Positions 13,701-26,762 of a DNA stretch of 64,000 bases are shown in pieces; positions within the stretch are counted from its first letter, which is position 1; every line of letters starts with the position of its first letter. Origin of the DNA: Oncomelania hupensis. Lineage: Eukaryota; Mollusca; Gastropoda; Littorinimorpha; Pomatiopsidae. The DNA lies in NCBI GenBank assembly GCA_036898135.1, contig CM072526.1, positions 56,151,108 to 56,215,107 of the forward strand, given 5' to 3'. Made by a program: the position numbers and the translations under genes. The notes beneath the pieces were generated by a model. It saw nothing but the letters and a program-made list of their open reading frames with translations. It did not search any database and was not told the DNA's origin.

Positions 13701-16700
13701 TATTACAGGTTACAGGCAAACAGCAATACTATTACAGGTTACAGGCTAGCAGCAATACCATTACAGGTTACAAGCTAGCAGCAACTATTGCAGGCTAGCA
13801 GCAATACTATTACAGGTTACAGGCTAGCAGCATTACCATTACAGGTTACAGGCTAGCAGCAATACTATTGCAGGCTAGCAGCAGAACTATTACAGGTTAC
13901 AGGCTAGCAGCAATACTAATACAGGTTACAGGCGAGCAGCAATACTATTACAGGTTACATGCTAGCAGCAATATTATTAAAGCCTAGCAGCAATACTATT
14001 ACAGGTTACAGGCTAGCAGCAATACTATTACAGGTTGAAGGCTAGCAGCAATTCTATTACAGGCTAGCAGCAATACTATTACAGGTTTACAGGCTAGCAG
14101 CAATACTTTTATAGGTTACAGTCTAGCAGCAATACTATTACAGGTTACAGGCTAGCAGCAGTACTATTACAGGTTACAGGCTAGCAGCAATATTATTGCA
14201 GGCTAGCAGCAATACTATTACAGGTTACATGCTAGCAGCAATACTATTAGAGGTTACAGGCTAGCAGCAATACTATTACATTTTTACAGGATAGCAGCAA
14301 TACTACTACAGGTTACAGGCTAGCAGCAATATTATTACAGGCTAGCAGCAATACTATTACAGGTTACACGCTAGCAGCAATACTAATACAGGTAACAGGC
14401 TAGCAGCAATACTATTACAGGCTAGCATCATAACTGTTACAGGTTACAGGCTAGCAGCAATACTGTTACAGGTTACAGGCTAGCAGCAATACTATTACAG
14501 GTTACAGGCTAGCAGCAATACTATTACAGGTTACAGGCTAGCAGCAATACTTTTACAGGCTAGCAGCAATATTACTTGTTACAGGCTAGCAGCAATACTA
14601 TTACAGGTTACAGGCTAGCAGCAATACTATTACAGGTTACAGGCTAGCAGCAATACTATTACAGGTTACAGGCTAGCAGCAATACTATTCCAAGCTAGCA
14701 GCAATACTATTACAGGTTACAGGCTAGCAGAAATACTATTACAAGTAACAGGCTAGCAGCAATACTATTACAGGCTAGCAGCAATACTATTACAGGTTGC
14801 AGGCGAGCAGCAATACTATTACAAGTTACAGGCCAGCAGCAATGCTATTACAGGTTACAGACTAGCAGCAATACTTTTACAGGTTACAGGCTAACAGCAA
14901 TACTATTACAGGTTACAGGCTAGCAGCAATACTATTACAGGTTACAGGCTAGCAGCAATACTATTCCAAGCTAGCAGCAATACTATTACAGGTTACAGGC
15001 TAGCAGAAATACTATTACAAGTAACAGGCTAGCAGCAATACTATTACAGGCTAGCAGCAATACTATTACAGGTTACAGGCTAGCAGCAATACTATTACAG
15101 GCTAGCAGCATTACTGTTACAGGTTACAGGCTAGCAGCAATACTGTTACAGGTTACAGGCTAGCAGCAATACTATTACAGGTTACAGGCTATCAGCAATA
15201 CTATTACAGGTTACAGGCTAGCAGCAATACTATTACAGGCTAGCAGCAATAATATTACATGTTACAGGCTAGCAGCAATACTATACAGGTTACAGGCTAG
15301 CAGCAATGCTATTACAGGTTACAGTCTAGCAGCAATACTATTTCAGGTTACAGGCTAGCAGCAAAACTATTACAGGTTACAGGCTAGCAGCAATACTATT
15401 ACAGGCTAGCAGCAATACAATTACAGGTTACAGGCTAGCAGCAATACTATTACAGGTTACAAGCTAGTAGCATTACTATTACAGGCTAGCAGCAATACTA
15501 TTACAGGCTAGCAGCAATACTATTACAGGCTAGCAGCAATACTATTAAAGGCTAGCAACAATACTATTACAGGTTACAGGCTAGCAGCAATACTTTTACA
15601 GGTTACAGGCTAGCAGCAATACTATTACAGGTTACAGGCTAGCTGAAATACTATTACAGGTTACAGGCTAGCAGCAATACTATTACAGGTTACAGGCTAG
15701 CAGCAATACTATTACAGGTCACAGGCTAGCAGCAATACTATTACAGGTTACAGGCTAGCAGCAATACTACTACAGGTTACAGGCTAGCAGCAATACTATT
15801 ACAGGCTAGCAGCAATACTATTACAGGTCACAGGCAATCAACAATACTATTACAGGTTACAGGCTAGCAGCAATACTATTACAGGTTACAGGCTAGCAAC
15901 GTTACTATTACAGGTTACAGGCTAGCAGCAATACTATTACAGGTTACAGGCTAGCAGCAATACTATTACAGGTTACAGGCTAACAGCAATACTATTACAG
16001 TTTACAGGCTAGCAGCAATACTATTACAGGCTAGCAGCAATACTATTACAGGTTATAGGTTAGCAGCAATACTATTACAGGTTACAGGCAAGCAGCAATA
16101 CTATTACAGGTTACAGGCTAGCAGCAATACTATTACAGGTTACAGGCTAGCAGCAATACTATTCCAAGCTAGCAGCAATACTATTACAGGTTACAGGCTA
16201 GCAGAAATACTATTACAAGTAACAGGCTAGCAGCAATACTATTACAGGCTAGCAGCAATACTATTACAGGTTACAGGCGAGCAGAGCAATACTATTACAA
16301 GTTACAGGCCAGCAGCAATGCTATTACAGGTTACAGGCTAGCAGCAATACTTTTACAGGTTACAGGCTAACAGCAATACTATTACAGGTTACAGGCTAGC
16401 AGAAATACTATTACAGACTAGAAGCAATACTACTACAGGTTACAGGCTAGCAGCAATACTATTAAAGGTTACAGGGTAGCAGCAATACTTTTACAGGTTA
16501 CAGGCTAGCAGCAATACTATTACAGGCTAGCAGCAATACTATTACAGGTTACAGCCTAGCAGCAATACTATTACAGGTTACAGGCTAACAGCAATACTAT
16601 TTTAGGTTACAGGCTAGCAGCAATACTATTACAGGTTACAGGCTATCAGCAATACTATTACAGGTTACAGGCAAACAGCAATACTATTACAGGTTACATG

Positions 16701-19700
16701 CTAGCAGCAATACCATTACAGGTTACAAGCTAGCAGCAATACTATTGCAGGCTAGCAGCAATACTATTACAGGTTACAGGCTAGAGCATTACCATTACAG
16801 GTTACAGGCTAGCAGCAATACTATTGCAGGCTGGCAGCAGAACTATTACAGGTTACAGGCTAGCAGCAATACTAATACAGGTTACAGGCGAGCAGCAATA
16901 CTATTACAGGTTACATGCTAGCAGCAATATTATTAAAGCCTAGCAGCAATACTATTACAGGTTACAGGCTAGCAGCAATACTATTACAGGTTGAAGGCTA
17001 GCAGCAATTCTATTACAGGCTAGCAGCAATACTATTACAGGTTTACAGGCTAGCAGCAATACTTTTATAGGTTACAGTCTAGCAGCAATACTATTACAGG
17101 TTACAGGCTAGCAGCAGTACTATTACAGGTTACAGGCTAGCAGCAATATTATTGCAGGCTAGCAGCAATACTATTACAGGTTACATGCTAGCAGCAATAC
17201 TATTAGAGGTTACAGGCTAGCAGCAATACTATTACATTTTACAGGATAGCAGCAATACTACTACAGGTTACAGGCTAGCAGCAATATTATTACAGGCTAG
17301 CAGCAATACTATTACAGGTTACACGCTAGCAGCAATACTAATACAGGTAACAGGCTAGCAGCAATACTATTACAGGCTAGCATCATAACTGTTACAGGTT
17401 ACAGGCTAGCAGCAATACTGTTACAGGTTACAGGCTAGCAGCAATACTATTACAGGTTACAGGCTAGCAGCAATACTATTACAGGTTACAGGCTAGCAGC
17501 AATACTTTTACAGGCTAGCAGCAATATTACTTGTTACAGGCTAGCAGCAATACTATTACAGGTTACAGGCTAGCAGCAATACTATTACAGGTTACAGGCT
17601 AGCAGCAATACTATTACAGGTTACAGGCTAGCAGCAATACTATTACAGGCTAACAGCAATACTATTACAGGCTACAGGATAGCAGCAATACCAATACAGG
17701 TTACAAGCTAGTAGCTTTACTATTACAGGCTAGCAGCAATACTATTACAGGCTAGCTGCAATACTATTACAGGCTAGAAGCAATACTATTAAAGGCTAGC
17801 AGCAATACTATTACAGGTTACAGGCTAGCAGCAATACTATTACAGGTTACAGGCTAGCAGCAATATTATTACAAGCTAGCAGCAATACTAATACAGGTTA
17901 CAGGCTAGAGGCAATACTATTACAGGTTACAGGCTAGCAGCAATACTATTACAGGTTACAGGCTAGCAGCAATACTATTACAGGTTACAGTCTAGCAGCA
18001 ATACTTTTACAGGTTACAGGCTAGCAGCAATACTATTACAGGTTGAAGGCTAGCAGCAATTCTATTACAGGCTAGCAGCAATACTATTACATGTTACAGG
18101 CTAGCAGCAATACTATTACAGGTTACAGGCTAGCAGCAGTACTATTACAGGTTACAGGCTAGCAGCAATATTATTACAGGCTAGCAGCAATACTATTACA
18201 GGTTACAGGCTAGCAGCAATACTATTACAGGTTACAGGCTAGCAGCAATACTATTACAGGTTACAGGCTAGCAGCAATACTATTACAGGTTACAGGCTAG
18301 CAGCAATACTATTACAGGCTAGCAGCAATACTATTACAGGTAACAGGCTAGCAGCAATAGTATTACAGGTTACAGGCTAGCAGCAATACTATTACAGGTT
18401 ACAGGCTAGCAGCAATACTATTACAGGTTACAGGCTAGCAGCAATACTATTACAGGCTAGCAGCAATAAAATTACAGGCTAGCAGCAATACTATTACAGG
18501 CTAGGAGCAATACTATTAAAGACTAGCAGCAATACTATTACAGGCTAGCAGCATTACTATTAAAGGCTAGCAGCAATACTATTACAGGCTAGCAGCAATA
18601 CTATTTCAGGTTACAGTCTAGCAGCAATACTTTTACAGGTTACAGGCTAGCAGCAATACTATCAGAGGTTACAGGCTAGCTGCAATACTATTACAGGTTA
18701 CAGTCTAGCAGCAATACTATTACAGGTTACAGGCTAGCAGCAATACTGCTACACGTTACAGGCTAGCGGCAATACTATTACAGGCTAGCAGCAATACTAT
18801 TACAGGTCACAGGCTAGCAGCAATACTATTACAGGTTACAGGCTAGCAGCACTACTATTACAGGTTAAAGGCTAGCAGCGTTACTACTGCAGGTTACAGG
18901 CTAGCAGCAATACTATTACAGGTTACAGGCTAGCAGCAATACTATTACAGGTTACAGGCTAGCAGCAATACTATTACAGGTAACAGGCTAGCAGCAATAC
19001 TAGTACAGTCTAGCAGCAATAATATTACAGGTTACAGGCTAGCAGCAATACTATTACAGGTTACATGCTAGAAGCAATACTATTACAGGTTACAGGCTAG
19101 CAGCAATACTATTACAGGTTACAGGCTAGCAGCAATACTATTACAGGTTTTAAACTAGCAGCAATATTATTACAGGTTACAGGCTAGCAGCAATATTATT
19201 ACAGGCTAGCAGCAATACTATTACAGGTCACAGGCTAGCAGCAATACTATTACAGGTTACAGGCTAGCAGCAATACTATTACATGTTACAGGCTAGCAGC
19301 AATACTATTACAAGTTACAGGCTAGCAGCAATACTATCACAGGCTAGCAGCATAACTGTTACAGGTTACAGGCTAGCAGCAATACTGTTACAGGTTACAG
19401 GCTAGCAGCAATACTATTACAGGTTACAGGCTATCAGCAATACTATTACAGGTTACAGGCTAGCAGCAATACTATTACAGGCTAGCAGCAATAATATTAC
19501 ATGTTACAGGCTAGCAGCAATACTATTACAGGTTACAGGCTAGCAGCAATGCTATTACAGGTTACAGTCTAGCAGCATACTATTTCAGGTTACAGGCTAG
19601 CAGCAAAACTATTACAGGTTACAGGCTAGCAGCAATACAATTAAGGCTAGCAGCAATACAATTACAGGTTACAGGCTAGCAGCAATATATTACAGGTTAC

Positions 19701-20533
19701 AAGCTAGTAGCATTACTATTACAGGCTAGCAGCAGATACTATTACAGGCTAGCAGCAATACTATTACAGGCTAGCAGCAATACAATACTATTAAAGGCTA
19801 GCAACAATACTATTACAGGTTACAGGCTAGCAGCAATACTTTTACAGGTTACAGGCTAGCAGCAATACTATTACAGGTTACAGGCTAGCTGAAATACTAT
19901 TACAGGTTACAGGCTAGCAGCAATACTATTACAGGTTACAGGCTAGCAGCAATACTATTACAGGTCACAGGCTAGCAGCAATACTATTACAGGTTACAGG
20001 CTAGCAGCAATACTACTACAGGTTACAGGCTAGCAGCAATACTATTACAGGCTAGCAGCAATACTATTACAGGTCACAGGCAATCAACAATACTATTACA
20101 GGTTACAGGCTAGCAGCAATACTATTACAGGTTACAGGCTAGCAACGTTACTATTACAGGTTACAGGCTAGCAGCAATACTATTACAGGTTACAGGCTAG
20201 CAGCAATACAATTACAGGCTAGCAGCAATACTATTACAGGCTAGCAGCAATACTATTACAGGCTAGCAGCAATAATACTAAAGGCTAGCAGCAATACTAT
20301 TACAGGTTACAGGCTAGCAGCAATACTATTACAGGTTACAGGCTAGCAGCAATACTATTACAGGTTACAGGCTAGCAGCAATACTATAACAGGTTACAGG
20401 CTAGCAGAAATACTATTACAAGTAACAGGCTAGCAGCAATACTATTACAGGCTAGAAGCAATACTATTACAGGTTACAGGCGAGCAGCAATACTATTACA
20501 AGTTACAGGCCAGCAGCAATGCTATTACAGGTT
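4786..20533 (-). repeat. 29-bp satellite array, segment B (reverse)
   Basis: About 15.7 kb of the same satellite read as the reverse complement (blocks of GGCTAGCAGCAATAC plus TATTACAGGTTACA). Both 29-bp and 22-bp monomers are present. Distinctive variant strings return in the same order: GCCAGCAGCAATGC was found near 5031, 6781, 8398, 9559, 11420, 13206, 14832, 16308 and 20510, each followed by the same series of variants (ACTTTTACAGG, GGCTAACAGC, GGCTAGAAGC, TATTAAAGG). This is a higher-order repeat with module lengths of roughly 1.2-1.9 kb that have been shuffled. No coding potential is seen. Confidence 0.97.
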
Positions 20534-20550
20534 CCTGTAACCTGTAATAG
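20520..20550. other. Satellite orientation switch (head-to-head junction)
   Basis: Reverse-orientation satellite ends in ATTACAGGTT and forward satellite starts at CCTGTAACCTG with no intervening sequence and no N. Variants in the first monomers on either side do not mirror each other: the left arm has GCCAGCAGCAATGC and a GGCGAGCAGC variant, the right arm has CCTGTTACC and CCTTTATTAG. A simple fold-back read artefact is therefore less likely. Confidence 0.85.
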
Positions 20551-22943
20551 TATTGCTGCTAGCCTGTTACCTGTAATAGTATTGCTGCTAGCCTGTAACC
20601 TTTATTAGTATTGCTGCTAGCCTGTAACCTGTAAAAGAATTGCTGCTAGCTTGTAATAATATTGCTGCTAGCTTGTAACCTGTAATAGTATTGCTGCTAG
20701 CCAGTAACCTGTAATAGTATTGCTGCTAGCTTTTAACCTGTAATAGTATTGCAGCTAGCCTGTAACCTGTAATAGTATTGCTGCTAGCCTGTAACCTGTA
20801 ATAGTATTGCTGCTAGCCTGTAACCTGTAATAGTATTGCTGCTAGCCTGTAACCTGTAATAGTATTGCTGCTAGCCTTTAGTATTATTGCTGCTAGCCTG
20901 TAATAGTATTGCTGCTAGCCTGTAATAGTATTGCTGCTAGCCTGTAATTGTATTGCTGCTAGCCTGTAACCTGTAATAGTATTGCTGCTAGCCTGTAACC
21001 TGTAATAGTATTGCTGCTAGCCTGTAACCTGTAATAGTATTGCTGCTAGCTTGTAACCTGTAATAATATTGCTGCTAGCCTGTAAAATTGTTGCTGCTAG
21101 CCTGTAACCTGTTATAGTATTGCTGCTAGCCTGTAAACTGTAATAGTATTGCTGCTAGCCTGTAACCTGTAATAGTATTGCTGCTAGCCTTTAATAGTAT
21201 TGCTGCTAGCCTGTAACCTGTAATAGTATTGCTGCTAGCCTGTAACCTGTAACAGTATTGCTGCTAGCCTGTAACCTGTAACAATTATGCTGCTAGCCTG
21301 TAATAGTATTGCTGCTAGCCTGTAACCTGTAATAGTATTGCTGCTAGCGTGTAAACTGTAATAGTATTGCTGCTAGCCTGTAATTGTTTTGCTGCTAGCC
21401 TGTAACCTGTAGTAGTTTTGCTGCTAGCCTGTAACCTGTAATAGTATTGCTGCTAGCCTGTAACCTGTAATAGTATTGCTGCTAGCCTGTAACCTGCAAT
21501 AATATTGCTGCTAGCCTGTAACCTGTAATAGTATTGCTGCTAGCCTGTAACCTGTAATAGTATTGCTGCTAGCCTGTAATAATATTGCTGCTAGACTGTA
21601 ACCTGTAATAGTACTGCTGCTAGCCTGTAACCTATAATAGTATTGCTGCTGTCCTGTAACATGTAATAGTATTGCTGCTAGCCTGTAACCTGTAATAGTA
21701 TTGCTGCTAGCCTGTAACCTGTAATAGTATTGCTGCTAGCTTGTTGTAATAGTATTGCTGCTAGCCTGTAACCTGTAATAGTATTGCTGCTAGCCTGTAA
21801 CCTGTAATAGTATTGCTGCTAGCCTGTAACCTGTAATAGTATTGCTGCTAGCCTGTAACCTGTAATAGTATTGCTGCTAGCCTGTAACCTGTAATAGTAT
21901 TGCTGCTAGCTTGTAACCTGTAATAATATTGCTGCTGGCCTGTAAAATTGTTGCTGCTGGCCTGTAACCTGTTATAGTATTGCTGCTAGCCTGTAACCTG
22001 TAATAGTATTGCTGCTAGCCTGTAACCTGTAATAGTATTGCTGCTAGCATGTAACCTGTAATAGTATTGCTGCTAGCCTGTAACCTGTAATAGTATTGCT
22101 GCTAGCTTGTAACCTGTAATAATATTGCTGCTAGCCTGTAAAATTGTTGCTGCCAGCCTGTAACCTGTAATAGTATTGCTGCTAGCCTGTAACCTGTAAT
22201 AGAATTGCTGCTAGCCTGTAACCTGTAATACTATTGCTGCTAGCCTTTAATAGTATTGCTGCTAGCCTGTAACCTGTAATAGTATTGCTGCTAGCCTGTA
22301 ACCTGTAACAGTATTGCTGCTAGCCTGTAACCTGTAACAATTATGCTGCTAGCCTGTAATAGTATTGCTGCTAGCCTGTAACCTGTAGTAGTTTTGCTGC
22401 TAGCCTGTAACCTGTAATAGTATTGCTGCTAGCCTGTAACCTGTAATAGTATTGCTGCTAGCCTGTAACCTGCAATAATATTGCTGCTAGCCTGTAACCT
22501 GTAATAGCATTGCTGCTAGCCTGTAACCTGTAATAGTATTGCTGCTAGCCTGTAATAATATTGCTGCTAGCCTGTAACCTGTAATAGTACTGCTGCTAGC
22601 CTGTAACCTGTAATAGTATTGCTGCTAGCCTGTAACCTATAATAGTATTGCTGCTATCCTGTAACATGTAATAGTATTGCTGCTAGCCTGTAACCTGTAA
22701 TTGTATTGCTGCTAGCCTGTAACCTGTAATAGTATTGCTGCTAGCTTGTAACCTGTAATAGTATTGCTGCTAGCCTGTAACCTGTAATAGTATTGCTGCT
22801 AGCCTGTAACCTGTAATAGTATTGCTGCTAGCCTGTAACCTGTAATAGTATTGCTGCTAGCCTGTAACCTGTAATAGTATTGCTGCTAGTCTGTAACCTG
22901 TAATAGTATTGCTGCTAGCTTGTAACCTGTAATAGTATTCTGC
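20534..22943 (+). repeat. 29-bp satellite array, segment C (forward)
   Basis: Forward satellite of 29-bp and 22-bp monomers. Its variant series (CCTGTTACC, CCTTTATTAG, GCTTGTAATAATATTG, CCAGTAACC, ATTGCAGCTAG) closely matches that starting near 30340 in segment D, so the two are copies of one higher-order unit. The array ends abruptly at TATTCTGC, about 7 bp before the terminal repeat of the next element. Confidence 0.96.
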
Positions 22944-22950
22944 CGTGATT

Positions 22951-23232
22951 TGACAAAACCGAGTAAGTCCACCTAAGGTCGAAAATGAGATATTTGCGCC
23001 ATCAAACTTGCAAGAGAATGACGCATCTTACCTGTAAAAATCAAATCCGAACTATGTTTAGATTTGGAGATATCATAGAGTAAGTCCTTGTTAAAAAAAT
23101 TTTAAGTGGGGGAATAAACTGATAAAACCAAGCAAGTCCCCTGCGATTTTGTTTCGGCGATCCTCTGGCTGATGCTCGAGTTGGCATGATGACGTCATTT
23201 TCTACAATAACCTGACAAAGAAAAGTAAGTCC
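22951..23232 (+). repeat. Left subterminal motif cluster of TIR element
   Basis: Copies of TGACAAAACCGAGTAAGTCC or close variants lie at 22951-22970, 23120-23139 (TGATAAAACCAAGCAAGTCC) and 23213-23232 (TGACAAAGAAAAGTAAGTCC), with a half copy GAGTAAGTCC at 23078-23087. Repeated subterminal motifs of this kind are often transposase-binding sites (inference). A CRE-like palindrome ATGACGTCAT sits at 23189-23198. Confidence 0.8.
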
Positions 23233-23463
23233 TCCCGACCAATGAGAAAGCGCCTTAAGATGAAGTGGACCAGTGAGAATCCATGTTATTGCTGCTGTGC
23301 AATATTATTTTCCTGTGAAAATGATGACGAAATTTCGGTCAGCAAAGGACGTGTTCGGCTTTTTGAAAAACAGTTTCTTCATGTACTTTCCTGCCCACCA
23401 TGAAGGATCCTGTAGATCTTCCGCCTACGCGGCAACTTCCACGAGGTGTGGAAATAAACAAAC
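23233..23463. other. TIR-element interior, no recognisable gene
   Basis: About 230 bp between the left motif cluster and the nested LINE. A short frame of 53 codons (23242-23403, starting ATGAGAAAGCGC) contains a cysteine run CYCCC but resembles nothing I know. GGAAATAAACAAAC at the right edge gives an AATAAA string next to the LINE tail. I call no gene. Confidence 0.5.
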
Positions 23464-23483
23464 TATCCTATCCTATCCTATCC
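23464..23483 (-). repeat. LINE 3' tail, (GGATA)4 on the minus strand
   Basis: Four perfect TATCC units on the plus strand directly after AAATAAACAAAC. The position at the end of the LINE's C-terminal coding region identifies it as the 3' terminal microsatellite of the element. Confidence 0.8.
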
Positions 23484-23995
23484 TGTCCCGTAACCCTGAG
23501 GTCGTAGGGGCACCAAAGATGATCGTTCAACCAGCATACTCCATCTCTCTCTGTCCTCAGCAGCCCTGATGGCTTCGCTCAGTGTCAAACCAGTCCATTC
23601 TCGAATGTTGTCCTCCCACCTCTTTTTCGGTCTCACTCTTCTTCTACCTCCTTGCACTGTGCCTTGCAGAATAGTCTTTGCAAGGCCTGATGATCTGGTG
23701 ACGTGGCCATAGTGATACCATCGGAGTTTCCGTTTCTTCACCAACTGTGAGCAGGTCATCGTGTTGTCAAATGGCTTGTGTGATGGTCTGTCGGACTTCG
23801 TCGTTGGTGATGTGTTGGGTATAGGAAATGCCCAGAAGTCTTCTGTAGCACCTCATCTCCATGCTTTGTATTCTTCGTTGTAGATCTGCTGTGAGGGTCC
23901 ATGCTTCCCAAGCATATAGGAAGATGGAGATGACAAGGGAGCGCAGCAGTCTTACTTTGGAATGTAGAATGATGGTCCTGTCTTTCCAAATGGCT
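23484..23995 (-). pseudogene. RTE-like LINE pol, C-terminal region (broken)
   Basis: Minus-strand translation gives KKRKLRWYHYGHVTRSSG, GGRRRVRPKKRWEDNIREW and AAEDRERWSMLV, the conserved tail downstream of the RT domain in RTE-like elements. Just upstream, in another frame, comes RRIQSMEMRCYRRLLG and ITNDEVRQTI. At least one frameshift therefore separates them, near 23750. It follows the RT fragment directly in the same transcriptional direction. It has no function as it stands. Confidence 0.85.
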
Positions 23996-24076
23996 TCAAC
24001 CTTGTCAGGGCAGCAGTTGTTTGTGCGATCCTGGAGAGGACTTCCTGTCGGGACCCATTGTCTGATACAATAGCTC

Positions 24077-25440
24077 CTAAATATTTGAAGCTATGCACTG
24101 TGTTGAGGGATTGGCCTTGGACTTTGATGTCCGTTTTGATGCCATTGGTGTTGTTGTCATCATTTCGGTCTTCTCTGCACTTATTTCAATTCCACAAGCT
24201 TTGGAGGTGGTGTCACGCGTCTGTACCAGCTGTTCAAGTTCTTGTTCCTCTCCAGCCAATCCATCAATGTCATCCGCAAAACGAAGATTGGAGATTGCTC
24301 TGCCCCCTATGCTGACTGTGCCTTCGTGATCTGCAAGAGCATCTGACATGATGCGCTCTAGGAAGATGTTGAAGAGTGTTGGAGAGAGTAGGCATCCTTG
24401 ACGCACATCGATTGTTGTTCTGAACCAGTTTCCGATGGCGCTGTTGTGGAGGACTGCACTGGTATCCTTGTCATACAGGTTTTTGATGACTTCAATAATT
24501 GTAGGTCTGATGTTGTACGCTTCATTGTTTGCCCATAAGAGCTGCATGCCAGACTCGGTCAAAACGTTTTCTTGAAGTCTAATGAACACATGATATAGAT
24601 GTGTTGGTGCTGTAGGTATTTCACAGATTATTCAGAGGATGAAAATAATCTGTATCTCTTCTATTGGTACCAGCCCTCCCCTGCGATCCGGCGTTGTTCT
24701 TCAGCTAGAGATTCAGCTGGGGGTATTTGCAACCTTGTTCTCTGTTGGATAATATTTTCGCCAGACTGCTTAGGGTTGCTGATGATGATGCTGACGGTTG
24801 CGGTAATTTTCACACTACTCAAGGTACCTTTTTTGGGAAGAGTGTTCGAAAGTCGGAGGAGGATGGGCCACAGATAGATCTCACTTCTATCTTGTTACAG
24901 ATAATGGTGAGGGCATTCATTAGCTTCTCCGCGGTATGTACTTGCGTCCGCTTTAGTAATGTGAGTTCTTCTGTAAGCGATTGAGGGACTTCTTTTCTGT
25001 TGCGAGAAGATAGTGGATATCTTTTCTCTGTTCTCGCGGGATGTAGAACTGATGGGTCTCCTTTGTGTATGTTCTGTAAGGTCAGAGAGCTGATATGTCT
25101 CTTATTAGTGACATTGTTCTTCTGTAAAGACATGCAGTATGGATCGTGAGACTTTGGTGTGTGTTGAAGATTCTTGTAGGATTCTTGCTGTTTTTGTTTA
25201 GACTGTTTGGTATTTCCTGGAAATGTGAGCTTTATCATGGTTATTTTTTTAATCGTTTCATATTTTGGATCATAATGTTTATTTTTCGGTAGACATGCTG
25301 TGAGGTGGATATGAGAATTTTTTCTCTGTATTTTTTATCTTTCGTTGTTTGGTTAAAGTGGGTCACGGCTTGTTGTTGGAGGTGATCTTTGAAGGAGGGT
25401 GAATAAGGAAGATCTCGAGTGGCGGCATCTGTCACTGAGT
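24077..25440 (-). pseudogene. RTE-like LINE reverse transcriptase (broken)
   Basis: The best-preserved block (24077-24589) carries VIKNLYDKDTSAVLHNS, VRQGCLLSPTLFNIFLERIM and NLRFADDIDGLAG; the catalytic FADD lies near 24266-24280. Further upstream the same domain continues only by switching frames: DFKKTF, then DRVWHAAL, then YNIRP within about 60 bp. Earlier still come CEKYLQHQ-like, LAEEQ-like and LPKKG-like blocks and ALTIICNKI near 24900. The catalytic aspartates survive but reading-frame integrity does not. It lies between the endonuclease and C-terminal pieces in the order expected of a LINE. Confidence 0.85.
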
Positions 25441-25570
25441 TGAAGGTTGTTCATGGTGTTGACATCTACTTCACCAGCCCCCAAAATGAGCAGTGGTGCA
25501 AATATCCCTTCAATTGTGGCCTGAAATAGTTCTGCCACCTCCGGGTCTTGCAGTTTGTCCAGGTCGAACT

Positions 25571-26683
25571 TCAGTCTAGTGCAGTATTTACTCTCTTCAA
25601 GTGGAGCCGGAAAGACATCATCAAGAGATCGTGGTCAAATGTCTGCTCCTGGAAAAGTGCGTGTCCTTCCAATGTTGATGCTTGATCTGAAGCGTTTCTT
25701 GACCATGATGTAGTCCATTTGGTTGTGATGCTCCCCGCCGGGACTGTGCCATGTCCATCGTCTGGAGTTTTTGTGGAGACCAAGCGTGTTTGCCAGTACC
25801 AGATTGTTGTATCTGGCAAACTCCAAGAATCTCAGACCCCTGTCATTTGTCTCGTTGTTGCAGTGGGGTCCACATGTGTCTCCCCAGTTGTGCGCATCTT
25901 GGCCAACCTTGGCATTCCAGTCGCCTTGCACTATGACTATGTCCTTCTTCGGCACTTGGTCAAGGACCGCCTGTAGATTTTCATAAAAATCCTCCACTTC
26001 GCTGTCGTCATAGTCTGATGTTGGGGCATAGGTCTGGATGATGGTGATGTTGAAAGGGGCTGCTCTCAGGCGGATGGTAATGAGTCTACTGGGCGGCAAC
26101 CCATGACAGTGGCTAGAATGTTCTTGTGGACCAAGAATCCAACGCCGTGTTCGTGCCTGTCATCTCTACCGCTGAAATAGAGCTTGTGGCCTTTGTCTGT
26201 CGTTGTTTCACCCAGGCCTTTCCAGCGCAGTTCGCTAATGCCTAGAACGTTCCATCGATAGCGGTCCAACTCGTGGGCCAGTTCTTCTAATTTTCCTTCA
26301 GCAGTTAGGGTCCTGACATTCCAGGTTCCTATGACGATGATGTTGTTTCTCGTGCGGATCTTGCTAAATTGTCCATCAGTAGTATACTTAACACCTCCGT
26401 CCTGGTGGCCAACGGAAGGCGCGGTCCTTGAGCCGGGCGACGACCTATCCGGTATGGAATTAGTGGATAGTGTCATCATGCATGTAGTGTGTCTTGGGCA
26501 AAAAAGGACCTGGCGGTGCCCAATCCTCTCCAGGCTGTTGGGCACAGCCGAAATCCACGAATACAGTGTGGCTCGCCTTGGCCCCGAGCACGTGGTCGTT
26601 GAACCTGTAGCAACGTGAGGTTCCTCGCCCTGGCCGGTGACTTCTGTGTAGAAGACTTTCGCCCAGTGATGCCGTGCTAACAT
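25571..26683 (-). pseudogene. RTE-like LINE AP endonuclease (broken)
   Basis: Minus-strand frames give the endonuclease motifs in order: VIGTWNVRTL (Asn), LGISELRWKG (Glu), IIQTYAPTSD (Tyr), VQGDWNAKVG (Asp/Asn), NQMDYIMVKKR, and FDHDLLMMSFRLHLK (a changed SDH box). A frame change lies near 26090 and another near 25640. Such enzymes nick target DNA to prime reverse transcription. The 5' part (26300-26683) is upstream non-conserved sequence and the frame there may not be coding. Confidence 0.85.
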
Positions 26684-26762
26684 TACCCCTGTTAGTCGCC
26701 TCTTACGACACGCCGGGAAACGTTGGGCCTATTCTATTCAGTGCCCGAACCCACAAACAAAC

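Larger units (their letters stand above)
23464..26754 (-). mobile_element. Decayed RTE-like LINE nested in the TIR element
   Basis: Reads on the minus strand as 5' region, AP endonuclease, reverse transcriptase, C-terminal region and a 3' tail of four GGATA units (TATCC on the plus strand, 23464-23483). Short tandem-repeat tails without poly(A) are typical of RTE-type LINEs. AAACAAAC at 23456-23463 and again at 26755-26762 is a plausible 8-bp target duplication, though low in complexity. The 5' end reads GTGGGTTCGGGCACTG, followed by a CGGCGTGTCGTAAGAGGCGA block. Every domain is broken by several frameshifts, so this is an old, dead copy. Clade assignment (RTE-like, the family whose endonuclease is often annotated as craniofacial development protein 2) is from memory of motifs. 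Confidence 0.85.
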
